Positions 12,801-26,300 of a DNA stretch of 64,000 bases are shown piece by piece; position 1 is the stretch's first letter; the number at the start of each line of letters is the position of its first letter. The notes beneath the pieces are model-generated. The model was given only the letters and a program-made list of their open reading frames with translations, made no database searches and was not told where the DNA came from. Position numbers and translations under genes: made by a program. Source of the stretch: Schistocephalus solidus (taxonomy: Eukaryota; Platyhelminthes; Cestoda; Diphyllobothriidea; Diphyllobothriidae); NCBI GenBank assembly GCA_017591395.1, contig WEDG01011602.1, positions 21,461 through 85,460 on the forward strand, read 5' to 3'.

Positions 12801-15800
12801 TTCGTAAATGAGCTGTATTTGGTGCCTAACGGGCCTCGTTTTAATCAATAATTTATCTCTGAGCCAGAATCGTACGGTCATTATGTCTACTACATCCCTT
12901 CCTCAAGGGAATTTAAGCTAACCTAAGACTTTTATTCCGGTCTGAGTAGCGGTCCAAATTTATCCTCCAGTCTGCCGTGGAACTTCAGTCGACTGCTGGT
13001 TCGGTCTGTGGTACCGGACGCAGCTTGGGGGAATTAGCGAGCTACTAAAACTTACCTATTCACGTGTGTATGTACGCCGCCGTCAAACCAATTTTTCGAC
13101 CGCCCACGAATGGCTCGAACACAAGGTCTACTTATATGGTTTAAGTAACCGTATTTTAGATCGCTTTCTATTTGCACGCTCTCTCTCTCTATCAGCGATT
13201 ACCGGAGGAAGCTCTCGTGCCCTGCCTAGCTACTTTGTGCAAGTCCATCTGGAATATTCTCGTCTGCTACCACTGCACCGCTCTCTGGCATGACAACGAG
13301 GCCAACGGACACGTTCGGTCGGGGTGTCCTAAAGATTCTTCCGAAGAGGAACTGTTGGCCGAGGTAAGTATACTCTCTTCTTGCCTCCTTTTCTTCCCTA
13401 ATTTAACTTACGGGCATTGTCGACTGCTTGATATCAAACTGTTGGTGGGTCATTACCACTCATACTTCCTCTTATACCGCTTTTTTGATGCCGGCGCATA
13501 TCTCGTGCGCTTGAACGAATGTTTGCGTTTAAATGCTTTTCAGTTTCCGTTGTATCTGCGATCTGACTGCACATTAGGCCGTTGATATCCGCATTTGGTT
13601 GTTACGGTAACTGGGTTGTCTTTTTTATACGGAGGCTTGGTCATACTTGTTGTTTGCATTGGGCTGGAACACGTCCGCGTGCTTACCTTAACTGAATATT
13701 TTTCTAGGTAATACTGGAAGTACACGGAAATAATTTTCCGCACCGCTGGGGAACTGCTTAACCTGCGATGAACGCAGACGTTCATGAAGGACTCCACGTA
13801 CTAGGTTCTTGACCCATAAGCCGATGATTACGCTCTCAGCAGACTTTTAGTAAAACGTGGAGGTCTTTCTTTCTGAATGTGCAACTTTCAGGCTGGTTGA
13901 TATATCAACCAACGCCATTTGTGTGGTACACCGAGCCGACAGTTGACGCCAGTGGTTTCCATAGCGGAAGAAATAACTCATTTGAGAGGTGTGCGGCATT
14001 ATGCCAACAGCTAATTTGCGACAGCGTATCCGCGGTCACTGCTAAGTTTTGCAAGTGACAGTCATGCATATGCGGTCTCTAGGTTCTTCTTGCTGGCTTC
14101 AATGACACATGCACTGTTTCTCATGAACATATGAGGAATCCTACTGGTATCTCCTACGTAAGATCATGACGTTAACTAACACTGCTTGGAGAGGCAGCGA
14201 TGCCTTACGAACAACTTGATTTACAGTGGAGCAGACCTTCACCGCACTTTGTTCTTTTCCCACACTCGTCGAGCTTCAATGAAAAAAAATTAAAGTCAAG
14301 AAGCTTGGAATTGAGCGTGGGTGCAATGACTAACAAGGCCACGCGTGTCACACGCTATTTGTTCTTAACTTCTTCTGAACCAATCTGCAGTAAATGATCT
14401 TGGACTTCACACAAGTCAGCATGCCATAAAGCCTGTAGTAAACAGGATCTGTTGCAGTCTAGCCCTTAGTCTGGTTAAGCACCTTATTACCCCCTTCATT
14501 AGACAGCAACCCGATTAAAGACTTTGACCCCCATTTGAACCCGACGCAAAACCGCAACCCATTCCTAGAGTCACGGATGATAATAATAGGTCAACAAAGA
14601 CATGCTAAATACTTAATCCTACAAATGCTCCTGGGAAACGTCTCTACAAGGCCGACATATCTTTCAAATGGGCATCATGATTACTAAAGTCTCTTGTTAC
14701 AATAATTTTGCTATTGTTTACCTTACATTAGGTAAAAATGGAGAAAATATACGCATTCATATAAAATGTATTGATGCTTTTTACGCCCTCCTGTATATCG
14801 TGGCCCTTTTCAAATGTAATTTAACTATCTCTTTAGCCGACCGTTGAAATTCTGTAGTATGTGCCCTTAGAATTTAAGAAACATCTATTTATGCTATGGG
14901 AACCCTTCACTCCCACGGCCTTTGCGCACCCCTCCTTCATCATAAGGTGTGATCACTTTGCTTTTGAGCAATTCTGACATTTCGTTACTGCATACTGATA
15001 ATGCATATGAAAGGGTTTTGCACTTTTCTAAAAACTCAGATTGTCCAATGTTTCTTTATTTAACATTTCTTGCATTATTTGTGCATACCGTGCGATTTGG
15101 CGGGCCAATTATTCGTTACGCGTATCACGAGCCTTCTTGCGAATTTCCAGAAAGAAACGGCGAGACTGGGGAATCTTCTCTTTTTACATATGCATATATA
15201 GGTTCAAAATTTCCTACTTCGATGGCCTTAAGCGCACCCTAGGAGACGAGGTGCCTTTGATGCCGGTGGCTCACGTGGTCAGAGCCCATGCACCTTCATG
15301 CTCGACCATTCCCACGCAACCAGTAGCAAAAATGGCAAACGTTCGCGAATCGTTGCAGCCTTCGTATAACTACTACTTTCACTTTATCCTCCTCTATTTT
15401 AAAGGTCTTTCTTCTACGGTTTCCTGTGTTTGTTTCAGGAGAGGGCAAACTCGAGCGACAGCAGTGGGCCGATCTTTAATGCCGACATAACTCGCCAGTG
15501 GCACGGTTACGTAACATCCAAACTATCCTCCAATCGTGGGCGCATCTGGATGGACATATCCTCACGAGTGCGCCCTCTCCTTGGCACTATCGCTGAGCAT
15601 GCTCAAGGCATGACCTTCGAGGCGATCGCGGCCGTGTTGAACATCGTCAATGGGTGTGCAAATTGTTTAATTGTCTTGCTCCTACTATAAAACTTAAAGT
15701 AGACATTTTTGTTTGAACGTTTTTATGTCTTCTGGACTTTAGTCTGGCCCGCGTTGGAGAGGAGTTCGCCGGCCACGTCTCTTCAGACCTCTTGGAAGTT

Positions 15801-17309
15801 TTGCGCAATTCCATCCAGAAGTTCTTCGTGGGTTTCCACAAGTACGTACCCCTTACCATCTTGTTCCTCTTACTCATCTGTTTTTTCTTTGATTTAGAAA
15901 ACACATGGAACGCTTGCGCCTCTTCCTTGATAACGAGACTTGGGAGCTCTGCCCGGTTTCAGCCAATTTTACCCTCCTTGATTTACATGTAAGTCTGTAG
16001 GTATACTTTTAAGATAACATTGCGATTTCTTTGGCAAGTTGTCTTATAATTTTTTCCGTTACTTTTGAAGTAATCTGAAATTCTATTGTCTGATATCTTT
16101 ATCTTTCTCCCTCTTTTCAGGAATTCCACCACTTCTTCAAAACATTCCATCGCCGTGCATCCACCAACATTTGCGCGAATGAAACGGACGAAATGTAAGT
16201 TGATTTTTGAAATTTTCTGGGGTTTTGTCTTTCGTTCACAATTTAAGCATTGTTTCTTGTCTAGTGAAGTTTTATTACTGCGATGGGGTGATTAGAATGA
16301 CCATTTCTGGATTGTTTTTCGCCCGCAAATAGTCATTCCCCATCTAAATGAACAGCATGGATTAATGTCTCTGTGTTAGACACTGGACTTTAGAACTACT
16401 GAGTCAATCTGGAGCTTCAGGTCTTCCGTCCTTGCGAGTGGAGATACGTCGAAAATGAGAATTCTCGTCCATGCCTTTGGCTTCCCTTGTTTCTTGGTTA
16501 AAGTTCAGAACTGTCCTGTTGGGCACCACCGTCTGCGTTGAAATATCTATCGACATCAAGAACATCACCTATAAGTCACCAATGCATCCTCCCGGGAACT
16601 ATGGTTGGTCTTGTCGCATGCTACGGGCGAATTTCTACTTTCGGTAGTCTGCCTTTCACAAATGGTGAACTCCACGCCTGCCCTGGAGAAGGTTCAGCGA
16701 AGCAAACCTTCCACCCATCTACCTCACCACTCTTTGCAACCCCTTATTGTTCCGATAATCAGGCAGACCCAAGATGACCAGAAACAAAACTACGCGTGCT
16801 ACACATGCGCTAGCTCCTAACCACGCACGATCCAATCTTTGGCAATCGATCTTAGACCTTACTTAAATATAGTTACCATAAGAGTCGCAATTAAAAGAAC
16901 TCTCGTGATCCAACCTGATTTATCCCATCCCATCTAGTGACATGTCTGTTATAAGTATATCCCCTAAGTCTGTAACTCCTTATTCATATAGTAGCTAAAT
17001 ATGTACTCTACCATGCCTTAGAAGCCACTTTACTGGTTGTTTATGGTGAAAGGATAATCCTTTTGCCAGAATTTTATGATATCTTGTGGTCATTTTTCGT
17101 GGCCTGTGTGCCAAAAAAGTCTGGGAATGTAAAGCAGAAGGATAATTTTGCTCAAATTATCGCTTTATGGGCTCCACACGGCGACCTAAACCCCCAAATA
17201 CTCTTGGCTGTTAGATCTGACGTGTTGGTTTGGCAGAGATTGCGCGTTTATGGCTCCGTATCAAGTCACCAGGCATGCTCACAAACCAAGAGTCTTACTA
17301 CTTCTTCTG

Positions 17310-17350
<41 letters not shown>

Positions 17351-20300
17351 GACAGGATGAGCTAACAAGTGTTGACGGAGGAAAGCACGGGGCCCTGATG
17401 ACGCACAAGGTTCCGCGATCGGAAAATACAGGTAAGGGGGGTGGGGTGGGGGTACTTTCCGCACTTTCCCCATGAAAGTAACCAAGGCACTACACCGTGT
17501 CAAAATTTTCACAGAATGAATCATGCCGACTGCCAGTTCCCCCGCTCTTCCCCTCCATTTGCACCTCTTGCAATTGTGCTTCAACTAGAGCTTTTATTTA
17601 TTTCTGAGGAGTCATCACTTCATGCGTGTTTCACAACCCCTAGCCCCACTCATGGGTATTTTGCCGTCTAGGTGCCGACGTAGCGCATCCGAACGCCTCT
17701 TCAGAGAGCCCTTTACCTGTCATTTGTTCGACATCGAAGATGTTCCCGACTCAGTCCGCACGCCCGTCGATATCGCTGCCGGAAGCGTTGCTTCCTCCTC
17801 CCCTGGCTCTCCGACCTTAAACAGGAAGGTCTCTCTTGGCCGTCATGACAAGGTTGCCTTTTTTTCTTTATTTCCGCCCTCTCCTTGTCGGTCAGAACCG
17901 TTGCGTCAACCTGGGGGCAGTATACTTGCTGTTCACTCTACAGGCTCCTTCAATCTTAATAGCAGAGGCGAAAGTTGAGATGAATATTATAGTCTCGGTT
18001 GATTTTTGAAATGACGAGCCTGAGAACCCCAGTTTTACCAAGTGTCACTCGTACTGTTTGTGCGGATATATTTATGTGCGGAGTTTCTGAGTTTCTCCCA
18101 CTCTTTCGCCTCTCATGATTTTTGTTCCTTTCCGTTTTCAGAGTGCCACCGATTCCGAGTCCGGGGAGTCTGGCCCCATTCTTGCCAGCACCACGATCGA
18201 GGTCCTGCGTCTGATTGGTGAGTTTGATACCTCTGCCTTCGTAGCCCCGTCCGCCCGTCTCGGGAAACTGCGTATAATTCCATGTGACTGTCACTCTTGG
18301 CATCTATTTTTACGTGTACAGACAGTTGATTAGCCACTGAGAGATAGTCACTCTCGATCATACGCCGATTGTCGGGAGTGAATGGCAAGTGATTACGAAC
18401 TCTGACCCTTTCCAGTTGTGCTGCCTTGCGTCAGCAACGTCTTTGGATACTGTAGGCATTTGTCGTATCCTGGGTAAACGGTTCGTGAGACCCTAGTTCG
18501 GACCACCCTATAGCTTGACCGTCACAAAAGAAGACATCGACCACGTGTCCTCGCAGCGGGTTGGACGCAGGCTGGTGGCTCATGCGCGAATTAGTTTATA
18601 GTGAGGTAAACCTGCGCAATATCAGCTGCACTTTTTCCCCGTCACCCAGTTGACCAGACGATGCCAGAACTATCGGAAGCGGGCTCGGACACAGCGCCTG
18701 ACAAAGCTAAACACCCCGTACACTCGTACCACACACAACCCGGTCTTCTCAGCATATTGCAGTCTTATGGCTGTAGCACGGGTCTCATCCTCGTGAGAGT
18801 GCTATAAAGACCACACGAAGTGGGAGTCATGGAGCCTGAGTGTCAGTACTGAGAAAGGGGCCGAGATATCCTGTCAGTTAGCAGCCTTGTACTCCGCAGC
18901 TTTGAGTGCATTCTATTTTTTAGATTGAGGTATGCACTATAGTTCTATAGTGATGGATTCCCCAGAGTCGAACTCAATCTGCCTTCTCTGAGCATTTCAG
19001 CAATCTGGTTGGGCGTAATGACTTACCTGTCGTAAAAGCCCACACCTCAACATCAGCATCTCCTCCCTCAAGTTGCGACGTTAGTTTTTAGCTCGCGGGG
19101 GATTCTGCACAGCCCGGTCAACCCGTGACATGAACCGACCTGATCCCGGTTAGTTCAGTGCGCGAACATCATGGCCCGATCTGGGAGCCATCCCACCGTC
19201 GATTTCGACGACTTCCACCGTACGTGCCACATAAGGGTGGTGCAGGGACGGTGACTTGCGTGTAAATTAGTTTTAAGTGCTAGTAGGTTTTCACTGCATC
19301 TACCAAACTCTTCTTTTATCCGCCTGTGCTTTGTGTCAAGAGAGAGTCAAGAAGACCGAATACGGGGTCGGGAGCGGCCGGAGACGTTCCTGACTGTCCC
19401 ATCACGCCTGAATCAGAGCTATGAATGGCAAAAGTGGTTGGTGCGGCTTGAGCCTGCACATACGTCGGCCATCAACCTCTCCCTCCCATGTTTGGCATTT
19501 TTTATGGGAGCTCAAACCAAATAACGCCTGTCGCATCCTAATTTTGCCCCCGTGTTGGTCCAGCGCATCCACCACGTGGCCTGTTTAGGAGGCACAAAAC
19601 GTTGATCACGAACATTTTTTCATCCCCAAACCCGTCTTGGGATTTGTCATCTAGCGTTGGCAGTGCTGCCCTTTCTCGCTAGGTACTTTTATTAGGTACT
19701 CTTCCTGCTGAGTTGGTCAAGTCGTGGACAGAGTGATTGCTTTATTAAACTTCCTCCCAACGGTCCCGGCGATTTTGCGATGACGAGCTTTAAGGAGCCA
19801 CGCATCAACGATGGTTTGGTTTTTGGACTTTAAAGGAGTCGTTGACGTTGAATGTGTTCCTTATGGCACCACTGTGAACCAACATTACCACCTGCAAGTG
19901 CTGAAACGATCGCGTGAGGCAGTAAGAAGAAAACGACCGGACTTGGGGCGATCGGGAGCCTGGCTGCTTCATTACAACCCGCCTGCCCATGCAGCGTTCA
20001 AATTCAATCATCTTTTGGACAATAACGGCATGACAACGGTTTCTCATGCACTTAAATCCATGCGGCTTCTTCGTATTCCAAAAAAAATAAAGAAGACCAT
20101 AAAGAGAAAGTGTTCTCAGAACGTAGAAACTGTTAGAAAAAACATCTATGGTGGCACTTACCAGCATTAGTTCAGAGGAATATTAAAATGTTTTGAACTG
20201 TGGAAAAGCCGTTGGGATAAGCGCGTGTCATCTAATGGACAGTATTTTCAAGTGTTTTAATGTTTTTTTAAGATTTTATCTTAACTTTTCAAAAGTATCA

Positions 20301-23300
20301 ATGAAAAATTCTAGTATTTTTGGGTACTCTTTCATACTTATCATTATTACCAGAAGGACGTAAGCTGTTGTATTTAACTTAGACAGAGCATGTTTTGCTG
20401 GTCTATGGCTACTACGGTCTCACCAATAGGTATATCAGAAGACAAAAATGAGAAGTGTAAAGCCTCTCGGCTCTGCGTCTGCCAAAGTGGGTCTCCGCAT
20501 TCTGCTGACTCGAGAAAAACTTATCTGTTCGACAGTTGCTGACAGTGAAGCATACTGTGGCTTCGGCCGGCGGGCCGTGGAACTCCACCGCCGATCAGAG
20601 CCACCTGCTAGTGATACAGCGAAAGATCATTCACTTAGTGGTCCAGTTGCTGTCTCCTTTGCATCCTGACTTGGCCGTTGTTATCAGTTAGAAGAGAAAA
20701 CACACTAGCTTGATGTCGGCGTCACGAATGTTTTTGTGAACCCAGTGCTACTGACCGACGCTACCCTCCATTCCCTCTGGTTTTAATCCCGCCCCACTAA
20801 CTCGTGCCTTTTCCTCCACTTTTGGCTTCTGTTTTCTTTTTAGGCCGCTACATGCAAATGATGCAACTGCTGAAGCCCATCGCCAGCGAAGTTATGCACT
20901 GCATTGGGCAGCTTTTCGACTACTATCTCTTTGTGGTATGCCTTCACTCGCTTTTCGATCCCCCGTCTTCACATCACAAACTTAGGAACATCGATTAAAA
21001 GGACCATGCTCCTTTCCATAATGCTTTATCAAAGCATCCACAGTGCGCAGTAGTAAAAGGTGCAATTTTCGTAACATCCAGCAGTCTACACATCGCAGTA
21101 TTATTAGCTGTGGTAGTGATGGTAAGGCTAACATTGGTTGTGTGTTTGGTGTAGTCGTGGTGGTAGCTGGTGTAGCAGCAGCATTAGAAGTAGTAGTAGT
21201 AGTATTAATTGTTAATTTCTTCATTTATCAATCAGAACTGGAGTGTCTACCAAAAAGCACACGGGAAACGCTAGAGGATCCATTTATGAGCAGAATATCG
21301 CACAGTTGTCATGCAGCGGCAGAATATCGGCGAATCATGTGTCTGGTCTTTTAGTTAGTACCTGTGCAACCACTATGGCATATCATGTCACCCATATATA
21401 TGTATACTGCCGTCAGCCTGTTGGTACCTTATGCATATTACGCGGTTATTCCCCTTGGGGCCAAAAAATTTATATCAATTTTTTATGTGAGCCCCTGAAG
21501 TTTACTTCATCCCGATTTACTTCAAGTTAGCTATTAAAAGTCGTAATATTGCTGTATATTTTCATACTCCTTCACTTAATTATCTTTTTTTAGATCCACA
21601 ACCTGTTTGGCTCGTTAAATGTAAGTCATAAATGCTTATCTGTCACTTTTCAAATCTTGAGGTGGTTGTCGCAACAGATTGGTCCTCGTTCCCTTCTCTT
21701 TCTCCCTATCGATTTACAAGGAGTGCTGGATCGTGATAATACCTCAGGCTACTCTTTAAATACAGTGCCAACAGGAACTGATGGACATACTGCTGAATAC
21801 AGTTAAAAGTCCTTAACAGGAAAATATATGCAGGTGGCATCACTTCAACACACAGGATCGGTTGACGCCGTCTCTCGGTAAACGGTTATAGTCAATAAAG
21901 CGATTGTTCGTTCATTCCTCAAAGGTCATAATTTGGGGAACTATTATAATCCGCCCTTTAAGCCAAATGTTAACTGTCGAATTATCGGCGCGTCAAGTGC
22001 ATTCGGGTATAATTTAGGTTGAGTAATTAGTGATTGGCAGATGAACCTTGCCCTCAAGACAAGGGATACTGAAATGTAAATTTCTAGCTCATTAGCCGTC
22101 ATCAGCCAGTCATACCCAACCCCCAGCTGATTCTCCACCCGAGGCTCGACCCCCGTGACCTGTTAATCAGAAGTCCAACATTCTAACTATTGGGCCACGG
22201 GCTCGTTGTCTTGCCGGTTTAGATCTGGAATATTCACATTCGTTGACGAACGCTCACCGATCGCTAACGGAACTCACTCGTCCCGTTCTGCCTAACTGTT
22301 GTGCGGCTGCTGGCTGGGCTCGAGAGTGAGCCCCAAGACAGAACGGGATGTGTTAGTTCCGTTAGCCATCGGTGAGCCTTCATGAGCGAATAATTAGTGA
22401 TTACTGTGTACAGCTTATTTGCGGGTCAAAACCGACAGAATCTTATTCCCCCAAAATTTGTCGCCTGTTTGTGATGGCTCCGAGACAGAGCACCTGGTGC
22501 AAATTCTGCTGCTCACCGATTAGATCGTATCTCATGGAAAACGTTTTCTTACTCTGTGTGGATTCTCTGTTTACCTTGTTATGCATTTGCTACAAGCCTT
22601 TCTATAGTCGCCCATTCAACAGCTCGCCTCGATCTTATCTGCAAATGAGAACTTGACGGCAGTGGCGGAAGAACAGAAGTGTATTGACGCATTCTAACAG
22701 GGGTTTAAGACAAAAAAGGAACATATAGAATATCCAAGACTGAGCTTAAATCGAACCAATCGGATAGTGTACTTAAGCGGTTACCATGTCGTTTGGACTT
22801 CTGACTCATCTGACTGGGTGTCTAAAGCTCCAATCTTGCTGAGAGCTTGCACCGTATCAGCACGCGCACGGCGTGCGGGTAGGGTGGTGTGCAGATGAGT
22901 CGGTTAGGACGGCGTCTCCTAACATCCCTAGTCCTCTTTCGGAAGCATACCCAGCTGGAAATTCATACATATTCTCCTATCTTAGGTAGGATTTAGATTA
23001 ATTGTGTCTGTGATATTACCTTACAGGAATCCACAACAATCCGTTTTACTTTGGTTCATACAAGTCAACTATTTCAATGTCAGTAAAATGATTCTCTTAA
23101 GCAGATGTGAGGAGTATCGTTAAAAACTGTGTAATTGTGCATTAAGTGCTCATACATTGAGCTATAGGATCGTATCCTGTAGGGGTACTCAAATTGGCCT
23201 GCAGGCGTCGTTTAACCGGCATTATTGCTGGGCTATGTTTGTTCCATTCCCCATCACGGCCGATGGAACACTGGTCTGTAGGTTAATGATAGGTCGTTTG

Positions 23301-26300
23301 GCTGCGTACTTCATGGCCGAAGCGACCACGTTCGTGCGCCGACCTGGAGAATTAACAGTCCGTTCACCTCCGTTTTTCTTGACTCTCTGTCTTGCCATTA
23401 GAACATGCTGGGTGTCCTAGGAAAAGGTTTCGCGCAGTCACTATGAACAGACTGTGCCCTGTGGACAGGGGTGATTCAAAAACGTCAAATTGGTGGCCGT
23501 CAGCCCTTTATCGCACCACTTGGAGTTGGAGTCGCACACAGACCGGAGGCCGCCATTCGGCGTCAGGTAATGAGACCAAATAACCAACTGCCGTGGCAAG
23601 AAACATCTGGCGTTTTTTTATCGGATCTGGTGCATTTGTGTTCAAAGCAACTACTTCGGAGAAACTGGAAGACTGCTTTGGACGCGAACTGTCGAACACG
23701 CCGCAGCAAGTCGGAGAGAAATGACGTCAATTCTCATGTCGTGGCTCATTGGGCGAGAACTGGCCACAAATTCTATAAATTAATTCACGCACAAGCCACC
23801 GTCGTACGCCCACCATGCTGTGAGGCACACCATGGACACACTCATTCACGATGGGCAAACTGCCGTCAAATGTATAATTATCTTGTATACGTGTCACTAC
23901 TGTTGCCTTACTTCAATATTATTTTTCTATTTACAGCTTCTTAGGCTCTCGTTGCATTTTTCAGTACTTTTTCTATGTTCTGGATATACCTTTATTTTGG
24001 CTCTCCCTTGGGGGCAATTTTGGTTGAGCTGCCACTTTAGAAATTTCTATGCTATTGGATGGGTGTGCTTATCAAAAAAATATGGATATGCACAGCAGAC
24101 ACAGACCGAATAGCTAGCTCCTTTTCTATCAATGTACGTACAGCACCGCTGAGCCTTCGTCCTTAGCACCATGCTAAACTATACCTCCACGCTTGTCGCC
24201 AATATTTCTACCTCTTTTCTGAGATTGTGTTCCCTCGGGGTACTCAAACGACAAAGCATTCTTTTCGCTCTTATAGACCAGTGGTCAAACTGCACACCTA
24301 CCTGATCGTCTCCAAAAGACTATAGCTCGGATATCAGCTCGCCTGGTGGCGTCTGCGAAGAGCCCGGTCGTCATAAATGGAGTATGTCATCCCCTCCCCT
24401 TAAACACAGACGTGTGCATTTTCTTTGTCAAAACGTACCTGTACACTATTGCTACTAGCTATTTGATAGTAGATTTATTGTTTTTAGACCAGATTTGCCG
24501 TCCCAGATTGTATAGCCAATCGGCACAAGGAGGAATCGTTACAGAGCAGCGACTTGCAGAATATTAGTGAAATCATCCAACGGCACATCGTGGGCATCGA
24601 GTCGCTTGTCTTTCTGGCTACCGTTTTGGAAACAGTAAGTAATTACAAATACAAAAACATTGTCCTGCTTGCCATTGTCTTCTAACTGATTGCCTTTTTA
24701 CGCATCCTTCGTTACAGCAACTACTTTCGTCCCTGCACGAGTGTCTACCTGATAGCAAGCACGGCCTCTTGGTGGTGTTTAAGGAACAGTCCATAGTCAC
24801 CGCCTTTGAGGTCCGCGATTCGGCCGGATTTGAGCTGGCGTCAAAGGTGTTTCCGCCTCTCCTATCAATGTAAGATTATTTCTGCTTTTTATGCCTATGT
24901 TCTAACCCAGCCCACTCTTCTACTTTAGATTTTGTTTCTGACTGCTTTGGTTTTTTAACCGTGCGTCCACATCTATTTTACGTATTTTTATATTATATAT
25001 TCTTATGAAGGTGTTGAATGGTGTAGACTATTAACACCTTCCCTGTGCCCTGTATGTCACCTCCCGTGCATACTAAAAATGTGTCTTCCCTGTAGTTTGA
25101 TCTTTCTGTTGATCTCAGCATTGCCAGAAGCCGTTTACCTGATTGAACCCACACCAGGGTGAATAATAAGTCCGTTTTTCAGCCTACGTTAACCGCCCAC
25201 CTACTTGACCAGAAAGGAGTTCGCCAGCACCGATATTTTGCTATCTTAGTCTTGTGTATTTGGGTATGGGTTACGACTTGCTATGACCTTGGAGTTTACA
25301 GGTGTTGGACAATATCGTCGGGTGCTGGCTACGGCCCCAAACACGTCATGGCGGTAGCAATTCAGCCCGACCTAAATGCTTTTTTCGCATCTCTCTAGCC
25401 ATGGACTGGTGGCGGAAGTTACAGTGTCAAGCCATCTTGCGGCGTAAGCTACTGAACAGGGTGTTCTGGGTTATTGCGGCAGCAAAATTCTAGCCGCTTG
25501 AGGAATCGCGCTGGTCCCCATGCAACCTCGCTCTGGCAAGACCCTCCCCACACCGATTCTTTCTTTTTTCACACGTTTTAACACCAGCCGAAGCAAGTCG
25601 GGGAAAATTGGCAGCAGTACAACGGAGACAATGAGAAAGAAAGAGAGGACGTTAGCGTATGTACTACGTGAGCAGTAAACGTGTTAAAATTCACCTTTGC
25701 GCCCACGTCGCTTTCGACCTTGGAATTGGTGCACATATGTTTGTGGGGGGGTCATGGCTTGTGTTTGTGTGTGGCACGTGTAGCCGGACTGTTAACTTTG
25801 TTAGCCACCACACCGACGTCCACCTCTGCTCGTCGTGACTTCATTTTTCCATCAGAGCAAGGTAGCTTACAGAGGGGAGAGTGCTGTAAATGCTGCGAAG
25901 TCTCCCTCGCCGGTGCTGCGCTCACTCCGTGGGCGGACGTGGTAGACGTCGTTGCTTTCGACGGCCGAACTGTTGTATTAGTGTGGGTGTGAGCGGCCGA
26001 CACTCTGTAAGTCGAGCTTTCAAATTTGACCCACACAACTGTGGGTCGAATTGCGATGGCTCCCTACTGTGCGCCCTCCCATGGCAACTCTCTTTTAAAA
26101 GGGATGCCAGTCATTCTAGCCTTCTTCATGTAAAGTGGAAAACCAGCGTGTTTATGGCACGATCTGATGTGCGTTCGTGCCAGATTAATCATGCCCGGTT
26201 CCAGTTATCTTGATCCCATCTTGGAATACGGTGCATGGGGAAGAAAAAGTCATCTAGGTGCTGTGCACGTCTCCTTCACTACGACTCAACCCTCGCGCGA

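Noticed and set aside
17356..17431. Possible extra VPS50 exon with good acceptor and gtaagg donor
   Set aside because: Joining it after 16194 produces an immediate stop (ATG AGC TAA). The exon 16121-16194 joins 17672 in phase without it.
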